64,000 nt of DNA from Artemisia argyi (taxonomy: Eukaryota > Streptophyta > Magnoliopsida > Asterales > Asteraceae). The notes under the pieces are model-generated. The model did no database searches. It was given only the letters and a program-made list of their open reading frames with translations, and was not told the origin of the DNA. Position 1 is the first letter of the stretch; each line of letters opens with the position of its first letter. Of this stretch, positions 11,017 through 23,600 are shown piece after piece. Where the stretch lies: NCBI GenBank assembly GCA_030686995.1, contig CM060686.1, positions 71,590,819 to 71,654,818 of the forward strand. Reading direction: 5' to 3'. Both the position numbers and the translations under genes were made by a program.

Positions 11017-12088
11017 TCATTTTTCGTATTTATAATTTTGTCTCATTTCAAGTTATTTTGTATTATATCTCTATTTACTGTATGGAAACCTTTTTTGGTA
11101 AATTTTAAGTGAAATATTTGCATGTATGGCCTTTTTCAATCATAGTGAACGCAGTAGCAAAGTGTGGGCTAATTATAATAGTCTGATTTTGTGGTATTGA
11201 TGTTCAAAATCTGTGAAATGTTTAAAGAGAAGTGAGGAATTTGTTTAGTATTTTTTATGATACTAGATGAGTACCCGTGGATAGTAACGAGATTTTATAG
11301 CGGCAAATAGTTTTAGTGATAAAAAAAGTAGTTATAAACGAAAAATCGTAAAAGTTTGAGGATTTGAGAATTAAAAATAATGTTTTGAAACAAGCTTCGA
11401 CCCGGGTGGTTCAACCGGTTGAACCGTTCCGGTCGAAAAACGGGTCATCCCGACGGGTTGGGTTTTAAGTGTCCTGAGTCAATCCGGTTTTCGATGTGTA
11501 TTAATAGCAAACATTTTAACACTTCAATACTATTCAAATGCATGGCTTGATTTTAATACTTTTCAAATGTGCTAAAAGTTTGACTATTTTTTAATATTTC
11601 ACATTTCAACATTGATCATTTTTACTTTATATGTAGTATATATTGGATGACATTAAACGCAGTAAATATGACCAGAAACTTGATTTTCGTTGAGACGTAT
11701 TTGATGTTGTACCCGAATTTGATTTTGAGGTTATGAAGTCACACAGATGTTTCCTTTGTTTTCAACCTAATGTTTAGACTTTAGAGCATTTGGAGTGGTT
11801 AAGCAAATCCCGGATTTATCTAACTTCCATGTTAGTGTGTTACAGACACATCACGAATGTTAACCGAAATGCCAGATGGGAGGGGGATGGTTGCAGAAGC
11901 AATCTCGGTTGGTGTGGACTGATAATACAAAATTTAGCCGTACCATGTAACCCAAACAATCAGCTTGGGGAAGCCGCTTGTTTCGAAAAAGTAGTGAAAG
12001 TGATATATAAGAAAATATGAATGGCAGTCGATTTAAGAAAAGAAGATGTGATCAATAGAGTTTAAAAACAAAATTAGCGTATAAGGAA
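11017..12088. other. 3' flank of the SUN gene and intergenic DNA
   Basis: The first hundred bases are probably 3' UTR. Around 11400-11480 is a CGGTT/CGGGT-rich block that looks repeat-derived but has no delimitable ends. The 76-codon frame at 11790-12020 has no recognisable domain. Confidence 0.55.
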
Positions 12089-12091
12089 TTA

Positions 12092-12442
12092 GGGCCTGTT
12101 TGGTTTGGAGGTGGGTTTCGGATTTGGATTTAAATTTGGATTAGGATTTGAATTTGGATTTGATGTAGGAGAGAGAAAAAATATTTAATAAGTATTAATT
12201 ATTTTATATAATAATTTTAAAATAAAAAATATTATTATTTAAATTAAATATAGAGAGAAATGAGAATAGAGTAGTCTATGAGGCCCACAAAAATTACAAA
12301 TACCTACAAAAACCTACCAAGTAACATATCTTTCAATTTATCAAAAATGAATCATTTCCTCCTTTCAAAAAATACAACCAAACAAATATTTATAGTCACA
12401 TCAAGCAAAAACCCATACCAAAGATGCATACCAAACTCACCC
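12092..12442. mobile_element. Tourist-like (PIF/Harbinger) MITE, 351 bp
   Basis: Termini GGGCCTGTTTGGTTTGG and CATACCAAACTCACCC are imperfect inverted repeats, and TTA flanks both sides (12089-12091, 12443-12445), the PIF/Harbinger target duplication. The left subterminal part repeats GGATTTGGATTT words. Noncoding; the 80-codon frame at 12278 runs through the right arm and is not a gene. Confidence 0.8.
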
Positions 12443-13162
12443 TTACTTTCTAGTGTTTGGTATAAGATGACATTGTTAAATAACCACATGTCCAACGATA
12501 CATATTCATGTTTTGAGTAACACTATCGTTGGAATGTACGAAAAGTACAATGTACAACATGGCTTCCTTAGAGTAGTTTTAAACTTTAAAGTCCCATTTC
12601 CATTATTGTAAGTTTAAAATCAGTTTGGCTAGTACGGAGTACTAGTAGTTTATACGTACTGTAGCTTATTTATGTATTTTATGGTCTCATTTTCTAAAAA
12701 GCGAGAAATAGACAAAAATACACCGCTGATCCTTAAGCTTTCCACAAAACATCACCAGACACCTTGAGTTTTGAAAATCGTCGTGGGGCGTCCAAACCTC
12801 AAGGTTTTGAAGCCGATTGCGTCCCTTGACCAGTAATAGTGAGGTCAACGCTCATTTTTTGTTATATTTTCAAGGGCATAATAGTCCAACAACATTTATA
12901 ACTATCATATGGTTAAATCTAAAACGACATTCAACTTCAGGGACCAACTGTGTAGTAATATAGTTTTTAACTATACAACTTGACCACATCAAATCTCTAG
13001 TTGGTTCTTTAAATTTCTTATTTTGGACTTTTAGCTTAAAATATCAAATTAGCTTATAAAATGTTTAAATAGTTTGACTACTGTTTCATTAGTTTATATT
13101 AAGCATATTTAGCATATCAAAACTTTAAAATTTCATTATTGTTCATTTTATCTCAAAAACAC

Positions 13163-13165
<3 letters not shown>

Positions 13166-13199
<34 letters not shown>
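13166..13199. repeat. Poly-A tract (about 34 bases) followed by AAATA repeats
   Basis: Homopolymer inside the left half of the MULE, followed by an AAATAAAAATAAAAAATAA stretch. Confidence 0.85.
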
Positions 13200-13202
<3 letters not shown>

Positions 13203-13667
13203 GGAAAATCACAAAGAAATTAAAAAAATAAAAATAAAAATAAAAAATAAAAAGCATGGAGCAGGGTTTATTGTGGATGGCCTTGGGATTAGAGCTCCAT
13301 GGGGAGCATAGGATGGAAGGAAAGTGTTTTGCTACTTTGGTTCTGAACTCAAAGTGTTTTGTAAATCATTTTTCAAGTGTTTGCAAAGTACTGTAGAACT
13401 GCTTATTTAGTGCTTATTATGTGCTTGTTTTTGCTTATTCTATTTATTTATTGCTTATTATATAGGTCTTAGTATAATTCTCTTGGTTGTTTTAGTTTTT
13501 AAGTCTAATTCTCATTTCACTGTTACATTAAGCTCATACTTGCTTTTTGTGTTTGCTCATTTAATACTGCTTATTGTTATGTGCTAAGTGCTTATTTTAC
13601 CATTATAGATCTCATTTGATGTTTATCTTTTGGTTTCTAAAGCTTAAACACTCACTTGTAGTGTAAA

Positions 13668-16660
13668 TGTAACAATTCGCAATTTCAGGTTAACTTTTAT
13701 TCCCGAAAATTTCACTATTCAGTTTTTACTATTCACTTTTTACTATTCACTTTCACTATTCACTCCCAAAATTTTTATTTCATATTCTCGTAAGTTAAAC
13801 TATTTTAATGATAATCCGAGAATTTGACACTCGCTGGATCATTTCTGCAAAAATCACGAAACCGTGTCCGAGATTTACTTTTAGGTTTAAACGTCATTCC
13901 AGCATCCCGATATGTCCATAAAACATTATAAACAATAGAAATATGATTTTCTCTCATTTTAGGACAATTCCAAAAGTTTCGGAATTTTACGTTTTCCAGT
14001 TCAGCGTTTTACGCGAATTACGCGTTTTAGACCTGCGTTTCCAGTTTTAGCAGCGTTTAAGCAACCCAATAGAACTTGTCACTCATTAAATATGCTAAGA
14101 TAGGTTATATTAATAAGTTTTAACATATTTATAAGTTTCATATTTTTAGGGTACCCGATTTTAAGTTTCATGACTTAACGACTTACCGTTAGCGATTACC
14201 GGGACCAAAACTCACTCCGTAACTTAGATAAGACCATGACTACTCATCTAGTCACCCTTATCTCATTATGGCCGACTTAGGAGGGGGGGAGTCACCTAGC
14301 ATGTGTCATGATCTTATACTTGAAGTCTTGGATTCATTACATGTGTTAAACTTGGCCATTAAGCTTCCTAAATATCCTAAAATCCTAACCTCCTCATTTT
14401 TAGTATAAAAGAGAGCATTCTCTTCCTTTCTCCTTCAAAACCCACGACCAAAACAGCCCTTATACACCATTTTGATGATGGTTCTTGCTAGTTTAATCCA
14501 TCATAAGTTATACTCTTGTATTCCTTGTTGATTACTAGTTCCATTCCATCCATAAAACACTAAAATTCACCACAAAAACTCATCAAATTTCCAAGTGTTC
14601 TTAGTGAAGATTTTTACTAAAGGTTGTTTTTATGTTAGATTAGTGTTTATCAAGGGATTATAAGATAGGGTTTTTGATATGGAAGCATGGCTATGGTTGG
14701 AAAGGTTTTGGAAGATTAAGTAGTGGTTCTTGGTTTTGATCTTGGTTCTAGTTAGTTTCTTCACAAGTTGTAAGCAAACCCTAACATACTCCTTGCTTAA
14801 TTATCATTTCATGCTTATTATGTTTCTTTCATGCTATATATGGTCTTTGTATTGTGTTCATGATGTTTAAAAATGGATAAAACAAGTATTGATCTACATA
14901 TGTTAACCTATGTTATTTAAACAAGTAAACTAGTGACTTATATTAAGAACCACGACCAAAATAAAGTAACCATGACATGAAACACTTACTTACTGTTATA
15001 GATGACTTAAAAAGGAAAACATAGCAATTTGAATCACCCAAAACGAGTACACGAGTCAAAAGATACGGCCATAAGAAGTTAGCGACACCAAAACGCCGAA
15101 ACTGCCTATAACCTACTGTTTTGCATTCTGCCAATTTGAAAGTCACCCTTCTGGTCCGATTCATCAAAAAGTTAAAACACGAAAGTTGTCTGGAACGACG
15201 TTTTCGTTCAGGAATAAAGAAGCTCGAGCCCTGAAAACGCTTTCTGAGTGATAATTTTTTTCAAAGTCTTAACAGCCCAGTTTTAGACCAAATTAACTAT
15301 ATAATGGTTATAATTAGATGAGACCAAGAGGTCTAATAACCTAAAGCCAAGACCACAACCATGGCTAAAGCCAAGGTTGAGTCTCAAGACCATGGTAACA
15401 ATGACCAAGGTTACGGCAAAGCCACGGCTAAAGACCATATAACTTTTAAAGATCAAAAAGCTTATATATATATGTTATCAAATACTACAATAGTAGGGAG
15501 CCTCATGTGAGGAGTTCATTAAGTAAGCCGTCGAGATGAGTTGTGGATTTACGAATTAAAGTGTCCTAGCTCCTCGAACGTTTACTCCATGACTTCTGAA
15601 TTATGTTGGCCCGAACGGTAGTAAGAGATGTACAAACTATACATGTTTCATAAACGACTTATATTCAAAGACTTACACTATATACTAAGTACTACATCAT
15701 GAACATTATGCAAGACATATATTGGCAATTCTTCGTATTCTTAGACGTTACTCCAAACCTAAGTCGCAACGCTCTATTATAGGCTGTTCTTAGAGACTTT
15801 CGCGATTCGACTACCACTTTCATTTCTCATTACATAAGCTTAAGGTGAGTCATAGCCCCTACTCTTTTTATACTTGTTTTAACTCTTTGGTGGAGATACA
15901 TGCTCAACTACTTGCTTACTTGTACAAATACTCTTAAACATTTATACTTGATTGTTTTATACTTGATTGGCATTATACTTGATTGCGTTATACATACTTA
16001 TTACACTATACTTGCTTAATTTAAATACAAGATTCGTACTTACGTGCATACATAATACTCTATTCTGTCGTAGAGGTATTGGTAGTACTCATGGGAAGAT
16101 GCCCCCTACCCTTGTGTCTATACTTGACCTTGGATGACGTAGTACTATTTGGGAAGATGCCCCCGCCCTTGTGTCTATTCTTGACCTTGGGTGAATATAA
16201 TCTGGTGCATTGTATAAACTAACTTTTAGCAGTGGGTTGTGGACACACAGGTTACAAGTCTCTTATGGCGGGACTTGCAACTGAGTGGATTCACAATGCC
16301 TTTGCTATGTGAACATTCTTTTAAGACTTTTCAACTGTTTTAAGACAAACTCACAAACCATTGTGTTGACACTTTAGCATGTTTATCTCAGGTTAGTAAG
16401 GCGATAGCTAGTGCGTGGAACTTAGAGTCAAGCTGCATATTCTGAAGACTTACGCTTTTATCATTTACCATTCAAAACATTTTGTATACATTTATGTATC
16501 ATACTTTGGAATCTCATGTTTGTAACTTTGAATTCATTAATCGAATGGTAACTTTTCAAAACGTCTCATTTAGAGTTCGTTTTCTATAACTTGTACTTTG
16601 TATTATGAAGTAGCACCCCTATGACACAGTCTTCCGCTGCGGTATTTTGGGGGTGTTACA
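13668..16660 (+). mobile_element. Solo LTR (2,993 bp) of a long-LTR Ty3/Gypsy-type family
   Basis: It begins TGTAACAATTCGC, ends GGGGGTGTTACA, and is flanked by the 5-bp target duplication GTAAA (13663-13667, 16661-16665). No gag, pol, primer site or internal LTR copy is present, so it is one LTR left by LTR-LTR recombination. A TATA box (GTATAAAAGAGAG near 14407) implies plus orientation. Shared words with the reverse complement of 46934-51802 (GTCTTCCGCTG near the 3' end, GTGAGTCATAGCCCCTACT, AGCATGTTTATCTCAGGT) show one family. Such long LTRs suggest a Tekay-type chromovirus, which is inference. Confidence 0.9.
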
Positions 16661-16678
16661 GTAAACATCATCACAAAC

Positions 16679-17177
16679 CACCCTAAGGGGGTGTTTGGGA
16701 TAGCTTATTTTTTGACCAAAAATCACTTGTGACCAAATGAATTGAGTCCTATTAAGTTGTTTTGAATAAAAAATTTCCATTTCTAATAAGTTTCTAGTAG
16801 TTGAGTAAAGTTTTTCAAATTTTTTTTAGTTAACTGATATAAACAAGTAAATATGCTAGATTTAGTTTTATGTTTAAATTGTTGTTGTTCTTGCTCTAGT
16901 GTGGTTTCAAATAGGATATAAAAGTTGTTCCAACTCTGCCCCTTGACTTTCAGTTGTCAACAAACAAAAAGTCACCCATTTGCCAATTCTGACCCAACAA
17001 AAAGTCACCAAACAGCCATTTTGTCTTTAATTTTTCATTTTCTCAATACTTCACCCAATCTTACAAAATTCTGGAATTAAGAACTTTGGAAGCTAGTTTA
17101 ATTAGTGATATTTTTATCTTAATTTTCTGATTTTTTTGGTTGGCTTATGATGGACCGTAAACACCCCATTTAGGGTG
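16679..17177. mobile_element. Putative MITE with CACCCTAA..GGGGTGTTT termini
   Basis: The left end CACCCTAAGGGGGTGTTT is mirrored by AAACACCCCATTTAGGGTG at the right. No target duplication was seen. It lies inside the MULE immediately right of the solo LTR; noncoding. Confidence 0.45.
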
Positions 17178-18241
17178 CATGACTGTTTGGATTAAGCTCG
17201 TTCTGTGTACTTGGCCTTGTTTTAGTTGTTGCATAGGGTTTAGACAGTTTACATTAGGCTCATATAGGTTAGGTATAACATAAAATAAGTAGGTTATTAA
17301 TTAAATAGTCAAAATCATTCTCAAATTCTTATTTTGCATTCACTGTCATTAGTTTAAGTTGCATAATCTTAAATTTAGGTGCATTAGTTGTTAATATATC
17401 ATAATTCAATCAAATTTCAGCTTAACATAATATTTTCAGCCATATAGGATCATTTCAAGTTCATTTTAGTCAACATTCACAAAAACATAAAAAAAAGTCA
17501 AAAATAGTTCATAGTTTTCAAAAACCATTTTAGTTTTTATTTTTCATTTCCTCAGTTTGCATCCAATCTTTTTGTAATTTTGGAATTTGAACATTTAGTA
17601 GCTCAGCATCTTAATCCACATTTTTTCATAATTTTTGAAAATTTTCTCAGTAGCTTAATAGTGGCTTAAAGTGGGCTGTTTGAAACAAAGGTGCCCTGCA
17701 CCACAGGTTGTTATCCCATAAGCCCTTTTTCTTTAGCCCATTTCTTGCTTGTTACTTAAGCTTATTGAGTGATTTTTGGCATTTTAGAAAGCTAGTAATA
17801 CTGGCTTCTCATATCTGAGCTTGTTTGGCCATTTGAGCCTATTTGCTCAGCTTATTTGCCCCATCTAAGTGGCCTTTAAGGGTCCAAACATCCAACTAAG
17901 TCAATACACCATTTGATGCAAAGAACGCACTAATATAGTCAATTTCCATCAAGATCCATGCTTAGTAAGTGCAGGGAAACAATAACTAAGGCACAAAATG
18001 ATGATGTTAAAAGAGTTTGGGTTAGATTTAACTTATATATGGTTGAAAATGTGTTAGGTCTATTATACCCTTGATGATTTAACTAAAAATGGGCGTTGAC
18101 CTTAGAATTTCAGGTCAAGGGACGCAATCGGCCTCAAAACCTTGAGGTTTGGATGCCCCATGGCGATTTTCAAAACTTAGGGTGCCTGGTGATGTTTTGT
18201 GGAAAGTTTAGGACCAACGGTGTATTTTTGTCCGAGAAATA

Positions 18242-18702
18242 TGAGGATCTAAAGTTTTTGACCGAACATGTGAGTATGCCATTATCTAAAAAGTATGAAT
18301 TCAGATATTTATAGAGAAACAATTGTGAGATAAAATGAATCGATGAGGTTTTCTTTATTTAGGTTATTTGAAAAGTGAAAGAAAAAAAAAAGAAAAAGAA
18401 AACTCCAATATTTCAGTAAGATGTACGCTACTTAACCGGGTATTTTGGTGACCGTTTATGATATTTTCTTTAGCCACCCTCAAATATATAGCTAGTGAGC
18501 ATTAACCTTTTACCTCTTGTGAAAATATTAAATGTCTTACCAATATGTTATGCGATGATGTTTATATAAAGGGCTAATTTTATATCTTCCATTTTTAAAA
18601 CTGGAAATTTCATACTTACACAAACATGGTTTAAAAATATTGTACATTATGCATTTAATGGTTATACATTGGGTATATATAAAATTAATCATTAAAATAG
18701 TA
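18242..18702. other. Spacer between MULE and chromovirus
   Basis: AT-rich, with a purine-rich AAGAAAAAGAAAA stretch near 18380. No gene seen. Confidence 0.6.
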
Positions 18703-18870
18703 AGAAATCCTGTTGTAAAGCTGTTTTCATTATAAATATCTCAAAACAGCTTTACAACAGAATTTCCCTTGAAGAAATCCACAATTGTAATCAAGAAATC
18801 CACGTGCCAGAAGCTGTTTTCATTATAATGAAAAGCTGATTTTAACTGGTCATGCTTCTGGCACGTGACA
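18703..18870. repeat. Scrambled 3' LTR remnant of the chromovirus
   Basis: Compared with the intact LTR at 34597-34873, this segment has TGTTGTAAAGCTGTTTT once direct and once inverted (AAAACAGCTTTACAACA). GCTTCTGGCACGTG occurs once inverted (CACGTGCCAGAAGC) and once direct. An inverted ACAATTGTAATCAA and a direct TTATAATGAAAAGC lie between. It still ends correctly in GCACGTGACA next to the polypurine tract. The order cannot arise by simple deletion. Confidence 0.75.
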
Positions 18871-18899
18871 ATCCTTCCTCCTTGAAGAAATCCTTGACC

Positions 18900-20098
18900 T
18901 CAAGGATCAAGTTCAAAATCAGGAAACCTCTGTATAATGTCTGATAATGATTCCAAGGTTGCATCATCCTCTGTCCCATTACTCCACTGAATCGATCCAA
19001 AGATAACTGGCTTATTCCCCTATTTAACCATCTTCATATCAAGCAACTTGACTGGAATAACAGCTATGAGACCTTCAGGATCACATTGAGGAAATTGACC
19101 TATCTCAGTAACATCTGAATGACAAGCTTTAAGCTGTGAAACATAGAACACAGGGTGCACCATAGCATAAGAGGGTAATTGTAACTTGTAGGCCACCTTC
19201 CCTATTTTGTCAATTATTTGAAAAGGACCAAAGAATTTTGAGGATAACTTGTTTTGCTTCCCTTGTCTGACTGTTAATTGTCTGTAAGGTTGAAGCTTTA
19301 AGTACACCCAATCACCCACATTGAACTCCCTTTCAGACCTCTTCTTGTCAGCTTGAGCTTTCATTCCATCTTGAGCCTTATTTAGATTGAATTTGAGCAA
19401 CTGAATGGTTTGTTCCCTGGCCTGTAAGGTCCTATCAACAGCCTCCATACTATCTTTAGCCATGTAAGGTATGTGCAGAAGAGGAGGTTGTCCATACACA
19501 ACTTCATATGGAGTTGTGTTAATTGAGGAATGGAAGTTAGTGTTATACCAGTATTCAGCCAAGGGTAACCACTTCACCCAATCTTTAGGTTTCTCTCCAG
19601 TCATACACCTCAAGTATCCCTCCAAACACTTGTTCACAACCTCTGTCTGTCCATCTGTTTGTGGATGATAGGCAGAGGACATTTTCAATTGGACATGTAG
19701 CTTCTCAAATAATGCTTTCCAAAACAAACTCATAAAAATCTTGTCTCTGTCACTTACAATTGACTTTGGTAAATCATGTAACTTATAAATATTATCCAAA
19801 AACAACTGTGCAACTTGAGGAGCATTATAAGGATGAGCCAAAGGTATGAAGTGAGCCTGCTTAGATAGTCTGTCCACAACTACTAGAATTGAAGTTTTAC
19901 CTTGTGACATAGGAAAAGAATCTATGAAGTTCATGGACAGTTCTTGCAATTTTTTTGTGGTATTGGTAATGGTTGAAGTAACCCAGGGTAGGCTGATAAA
20001 TCAGACTTGTTTCTTTGACAAATATCACATTTTCTCACCCACTGTTTGACCATTTTCTTTAATCCTTTCCAATAGAAAAAAGCAATGATTCTTTTAGT
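18900..20098 (-). pseudogene. Chromovirus integrase and chromodomain (3' part of pol)
   Basis: Continues the pol reading that stops at the Tat insertion. In order on minus: an HHCC-type region (CDICQRNKS near 20000); a frameshift at an A run near 19950; the integrase core (VVVDRLSKQAHFIPL, SIVSDRDKIF, YHPQTDGQTEVVNKCLEGYL); the KLQPYRQ and GPFQIIDKIGKVAYKL C-terminal domain; a TAG at 19020-19022; then a chromodomain (QWSNGTEDDATLESLSDI) ending at TGA 18900-18902. The first catalytic Asp is replaced: the family's MDF appears as MNF, a G-to-A change. With the frameshift and stop, the protein is inactive. Integrase joins element cDNA to the host genome and the chromodomain biases target choice. 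Confidence 0.9.
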
Positions 20099-20103
20099 AG
20101 TGG

Positions 20104-20592
20104 TGATGACGTATAGTCCATATTCGGGTCACGAAACCGATTAATGAACATTACTAACGTCCAAGCCCACCACGAGTGGGCTATCATAACAATGATTTAG
20201 GCTAACATGCTAACGGTTTGGGCTCACGAAAGCCCAAACCCAAATACATTATTTATGGTCTAGATAAGGATCTCTTATTTATGGGATAAAGATCCATAGA
20301 CCGGATAAGTATTATACGCCGAAGAGTGAGGAACACGAAATCTACAAGGATTTCGTGCCTATATAAAGAATATCATAATTCTCATTAAAGGTACGATCTA
20401 CAACCCTAACTCTTCTATACAACCCTAAAACCGATTACTTACTCTCACGCCGGAGGATAATCGTGGGAGACAATCCCACGATAAGCCTAACGGTGTTTGT
20501 TTGCTTTCTTAGTGCGCAGGTCTCAAGCATTAAGATCTGATTGGTACGAGAACAGGAACCCAAACAAGGAATGCCCAACTTTTGTATCAACA
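20104..20592 (+). repeat. Left LTR of the Tat element (489 bp)
   Basis: Starts TGATGACGTATAG and ends TTGTATCAACA. It contains a probable TATA box (CCTATATAAAGAATA near 20361) and leader CTCATTAAAGG. Nearly identical to 30035-30523. Confidence 0.95.
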
Positions 20593-20594
20593 AG

Positions 20595-20612
20595 TGGCGC
20601 CATCCGTGGGAC
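20595..20612 (+). promoter_or_regulatory. Primer-binding site of the Tat element
   Basis: TGGCGCCATCCGTGGGAC begins two bases after the LTR. The TGGCGCC start is the form seen in many Tat-group elements, where a host tRNA primes minus-strand DNA synthesis. Confidence 0.8.
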
Positions 20613-20630
20613 CCTACACTAAGAACTAGA

Positions 20631-23600
20631 ATGACAAAACACAAAACTCAAGCCAGCGGACTCCGCAGTTAGAAAAAACACGTGGTGACCCCCAGAGGAG
20701 GAAAAACCAAGATTCGACCTCTAGGCAGGCCTCTGGAACAACCAATGCGCCTGGTCACCAAGAATCGGGCCCAACTCTAATTCTCCCAACGGTAGAATTA
20801 CCCAGGGGGACTACCCAAGCCACTACGGTGGCCCCAAGCACTGATGATCTTCAGCGCACTCTCTTCACTACTCCCCATCAAACGGCACCTATTGTAGACA
20901 ACACTGTGCCTCCATGCGCGCCTAATCGAGATAGGAGACCTAATGTGGAGACAGATATCCTTACATTGGAAGAGGATGCGCCTGAGTTAAAGCTAAGTAA
21001 TTTTGTGTCTCAAAATTACGAAACTTTAATTAACTAACCTCATGCAAGAGGAGGCAAGAAGAAGGTCAAGTCAGAGCCTGCAAGCTCGGCTTAACTTTGA
21101 CCCAGAATACAAAACATCCCCATCGCGCTACCGAAAAGAGGGGCGCGAAAAAGATAGCCGTAGACTTCCAGTATTCGCTAGAGTTGGAAGGACAACTATA
21201 GATGGTACAACATCTGATTCACAATACTCGGAGGAGTATGAAGAGAATGGAAGGCGTACCAATGTCCACGCTAGACTTGGTAATCGCAGGATGAAAGATA
21301 GGCTTGGACGGCAACGCTCACCGAGCGAGAGCTCTTCAAGATCTGGAAGTAGAAGAATTCATGACAGACTTGGGAGATGAATCTCCCCAAGTGAAAGCCC
21401 ACCAAGCTCAGACTCCGAGGAAAAACGGCGCAAGCGCCGCAAAAGGGGCAACTCCTCCTCAAGCGACTCCTCAGACAATGAGGACAAAGAGACAGGACAC
21501 TGGAAGTCCAGGGGAAGACATCACGAGGAAGAAGATGAAGATATATCTCTTCCTTGGCGCCGCCAAAAGGTTGACGCATTCACGCGGCGCATCAGTGATT
21601 ATTCGGATGACAAGAGGAATGTTAAAACATATGATGGAACGGGTGATCCTGATGACCACCTAAAAATTTTCGAATCAGCTGCTACTATCGAAAATTGGCC
21701 ACAACCTGTGTGGTGTCATATGTTTAACTCCACGTTAGTAGGGAATGCGCGAACTTGGTTTAGCAAGCTTCCACGAAGAAGCATAAATGGGTCTGAAGAG
21801 TTGCGAAAACCATTCCGTTTGAACTTCACTCAAAGAAAGAAGTGCGCCAAGAACCCTGTTGAACTGGCCAGAGTAAAACAACGCCAAGGGGAATCCACAA
21901 GCGCTTATGTGGAGCGCTATAAGGATGAATGCATACACATCAAGGCGTGCCCCAAAGTGCTAAAAATCTTAGGGTTCATGAATGGGATCAATAACCCAGA
22001 GCTGATAAGGAGACTAAATGATAAGGTTCCCCAAACCTTTGATGAACTGATGAAGCGCACCAGATCTTTTATCCAAGGGGAAGCAGCTGCTGCGGATAGC
22101 AAAAAATGTTACTCAACCCATAGGCCACAAGAACAGCCTAAGAGACAATCCAATGACCAGAGTAGCAGCCGCAGCAGGAACTGCTGCAATCAAGGAAGTG
22201 GACGGGATAACGACAAATACACTCAACTCACGAAGACCCCAAGGGAGATATTCGCGACAGAAGGAGCAAACTTCCCAAAACCTCCACCAATGCGCACCCC
22301 AGAAGATAGGCGCACAGGAAGCGGATACTACGAATACCATGGACAAAAGGGTCACACTACCAACGAATGTGTCCAGTTGCGCCAACTAATCGACAAATTA
22401 GTAAAAGAAGGAAAAATGGATCACCTCGTTAAGAACATCAAAGAGGGGAAGCACAGACAGAAGAACGGGGGCAAAAAAGAGACACTCAAAGACAAGGCGG
22501 ACACAATCTACATGATACAATCATGGCAGCGAAAGACGAGACAAAAAGTCAGCCAAAAGTTTTCCTATGGGAGCGAAATCTCTTTCCCCACTCTGACTGC
22601 GGACAACGCAGTAGTGGAACTGCTCACTATTGAAATACATACTCGGGGTCACGATATCCACCGCATGTATGTTGATGGAGGAGCATCCGCAGATATTATG
22701 TACGAACATTGTTTCAAGAGGCTGCGACCTGAGATATAGAGTCAGTTAATTCCGGCCACGACGTCGCTGACAGGCTTCACAGGAGAGAAGATATGGCCCA
22801 TGGGGCAATTACGCCTACTGGTGGCCGTTGGTGATGAGCAACACTCTACGGCAGCTTGGATGAACTTTATGGTAATCAAATCTCCCTCGCCGTACAACTG
22901 CATTATTGGAAGACCTGGAATATCATCCATGCGCTCTGTACCGTCCACAGCGCATGGGATGCTCAAATTCCCAGTAGAAGGAGGCATTGTCACCCTCTAC
23001 AATACTATTGTGTCACCTAAAGAATGCAACACAGTAACCAGTGAAGTGGAGGATGTTCCAGAACAGCGCGCAACAAAAGTGTCAAATCTAAAGCTCGCAA
23101 TTCACCCTGACTACCCAGATCAACAAGTATCAATTGGAGGGTCGCTGTTTGACAAAGGCAAAGCAACTGTGTGCGCACTCCTGCAAAAGAACCTAGATAT
23201 CTTTGCATGGGAACCAAAGCACATGACTGGAGTGCCACGATCTATTACGGAGCACAACCTAAAAATCCGACAAGGATATCCTCCAATACGGCATAAAAAA
23301 CGCGGCCAGGCTCCAGATCGTGCAAAAGCCATTCTGGAGGAAGTACACAAGCTTGTAGACGCAGGCATTATGCGGGAGGTCTACTACCATGACTGGCTTT
23401 CTAATCCAGTAATGGTAAAAAAGAGCGATGGCAGTTGGAGAATGTGCGTGGACTTCACTGATCTTAACAAAGCATGTCCACAGGACTGTTACCCGCAACC
23501 AGAGATAGACTGGAAAGTAGAATCTTTGTGTGGATACCCCTTTAAATGTTTCCTAGACGCATACAAAGGGTACCATTAAATTCAGATGGCTGAGGAAGAC

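Larger units (their letters stand above)
12711..18232. mobile_element. Non-autonomous Mutator-like element (MULE), 5.5 kb with nested insertions
   Basis: Terminal inverted repeats of about 230 bases begin GACAAAAATACACCG at 12711 and end CGGTGTATTTTTGTC at 18232. A perfect 9-bp target duplication, CGAGAAATA, flanks it (12702-12710 and 18233-18241), the Mutator signature. Long conserved stretches such as CCAAACCTCAAGGTTTTGA occur in both arms. Without the nested solo LTR the element is about 2.5 kb and has no MURA-type transposase, zinc finger or other protein I can recognise. The 72-codon frame at 18096-18314 is the right arm read through. It needed a MULE transposase in trans. Confidence 0.93.

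Noticed and set aside
12278..12520. 80-codon plus-strand frame
   Set aside because: Runs through the right arm of the Tourist-like MITE; no domain.
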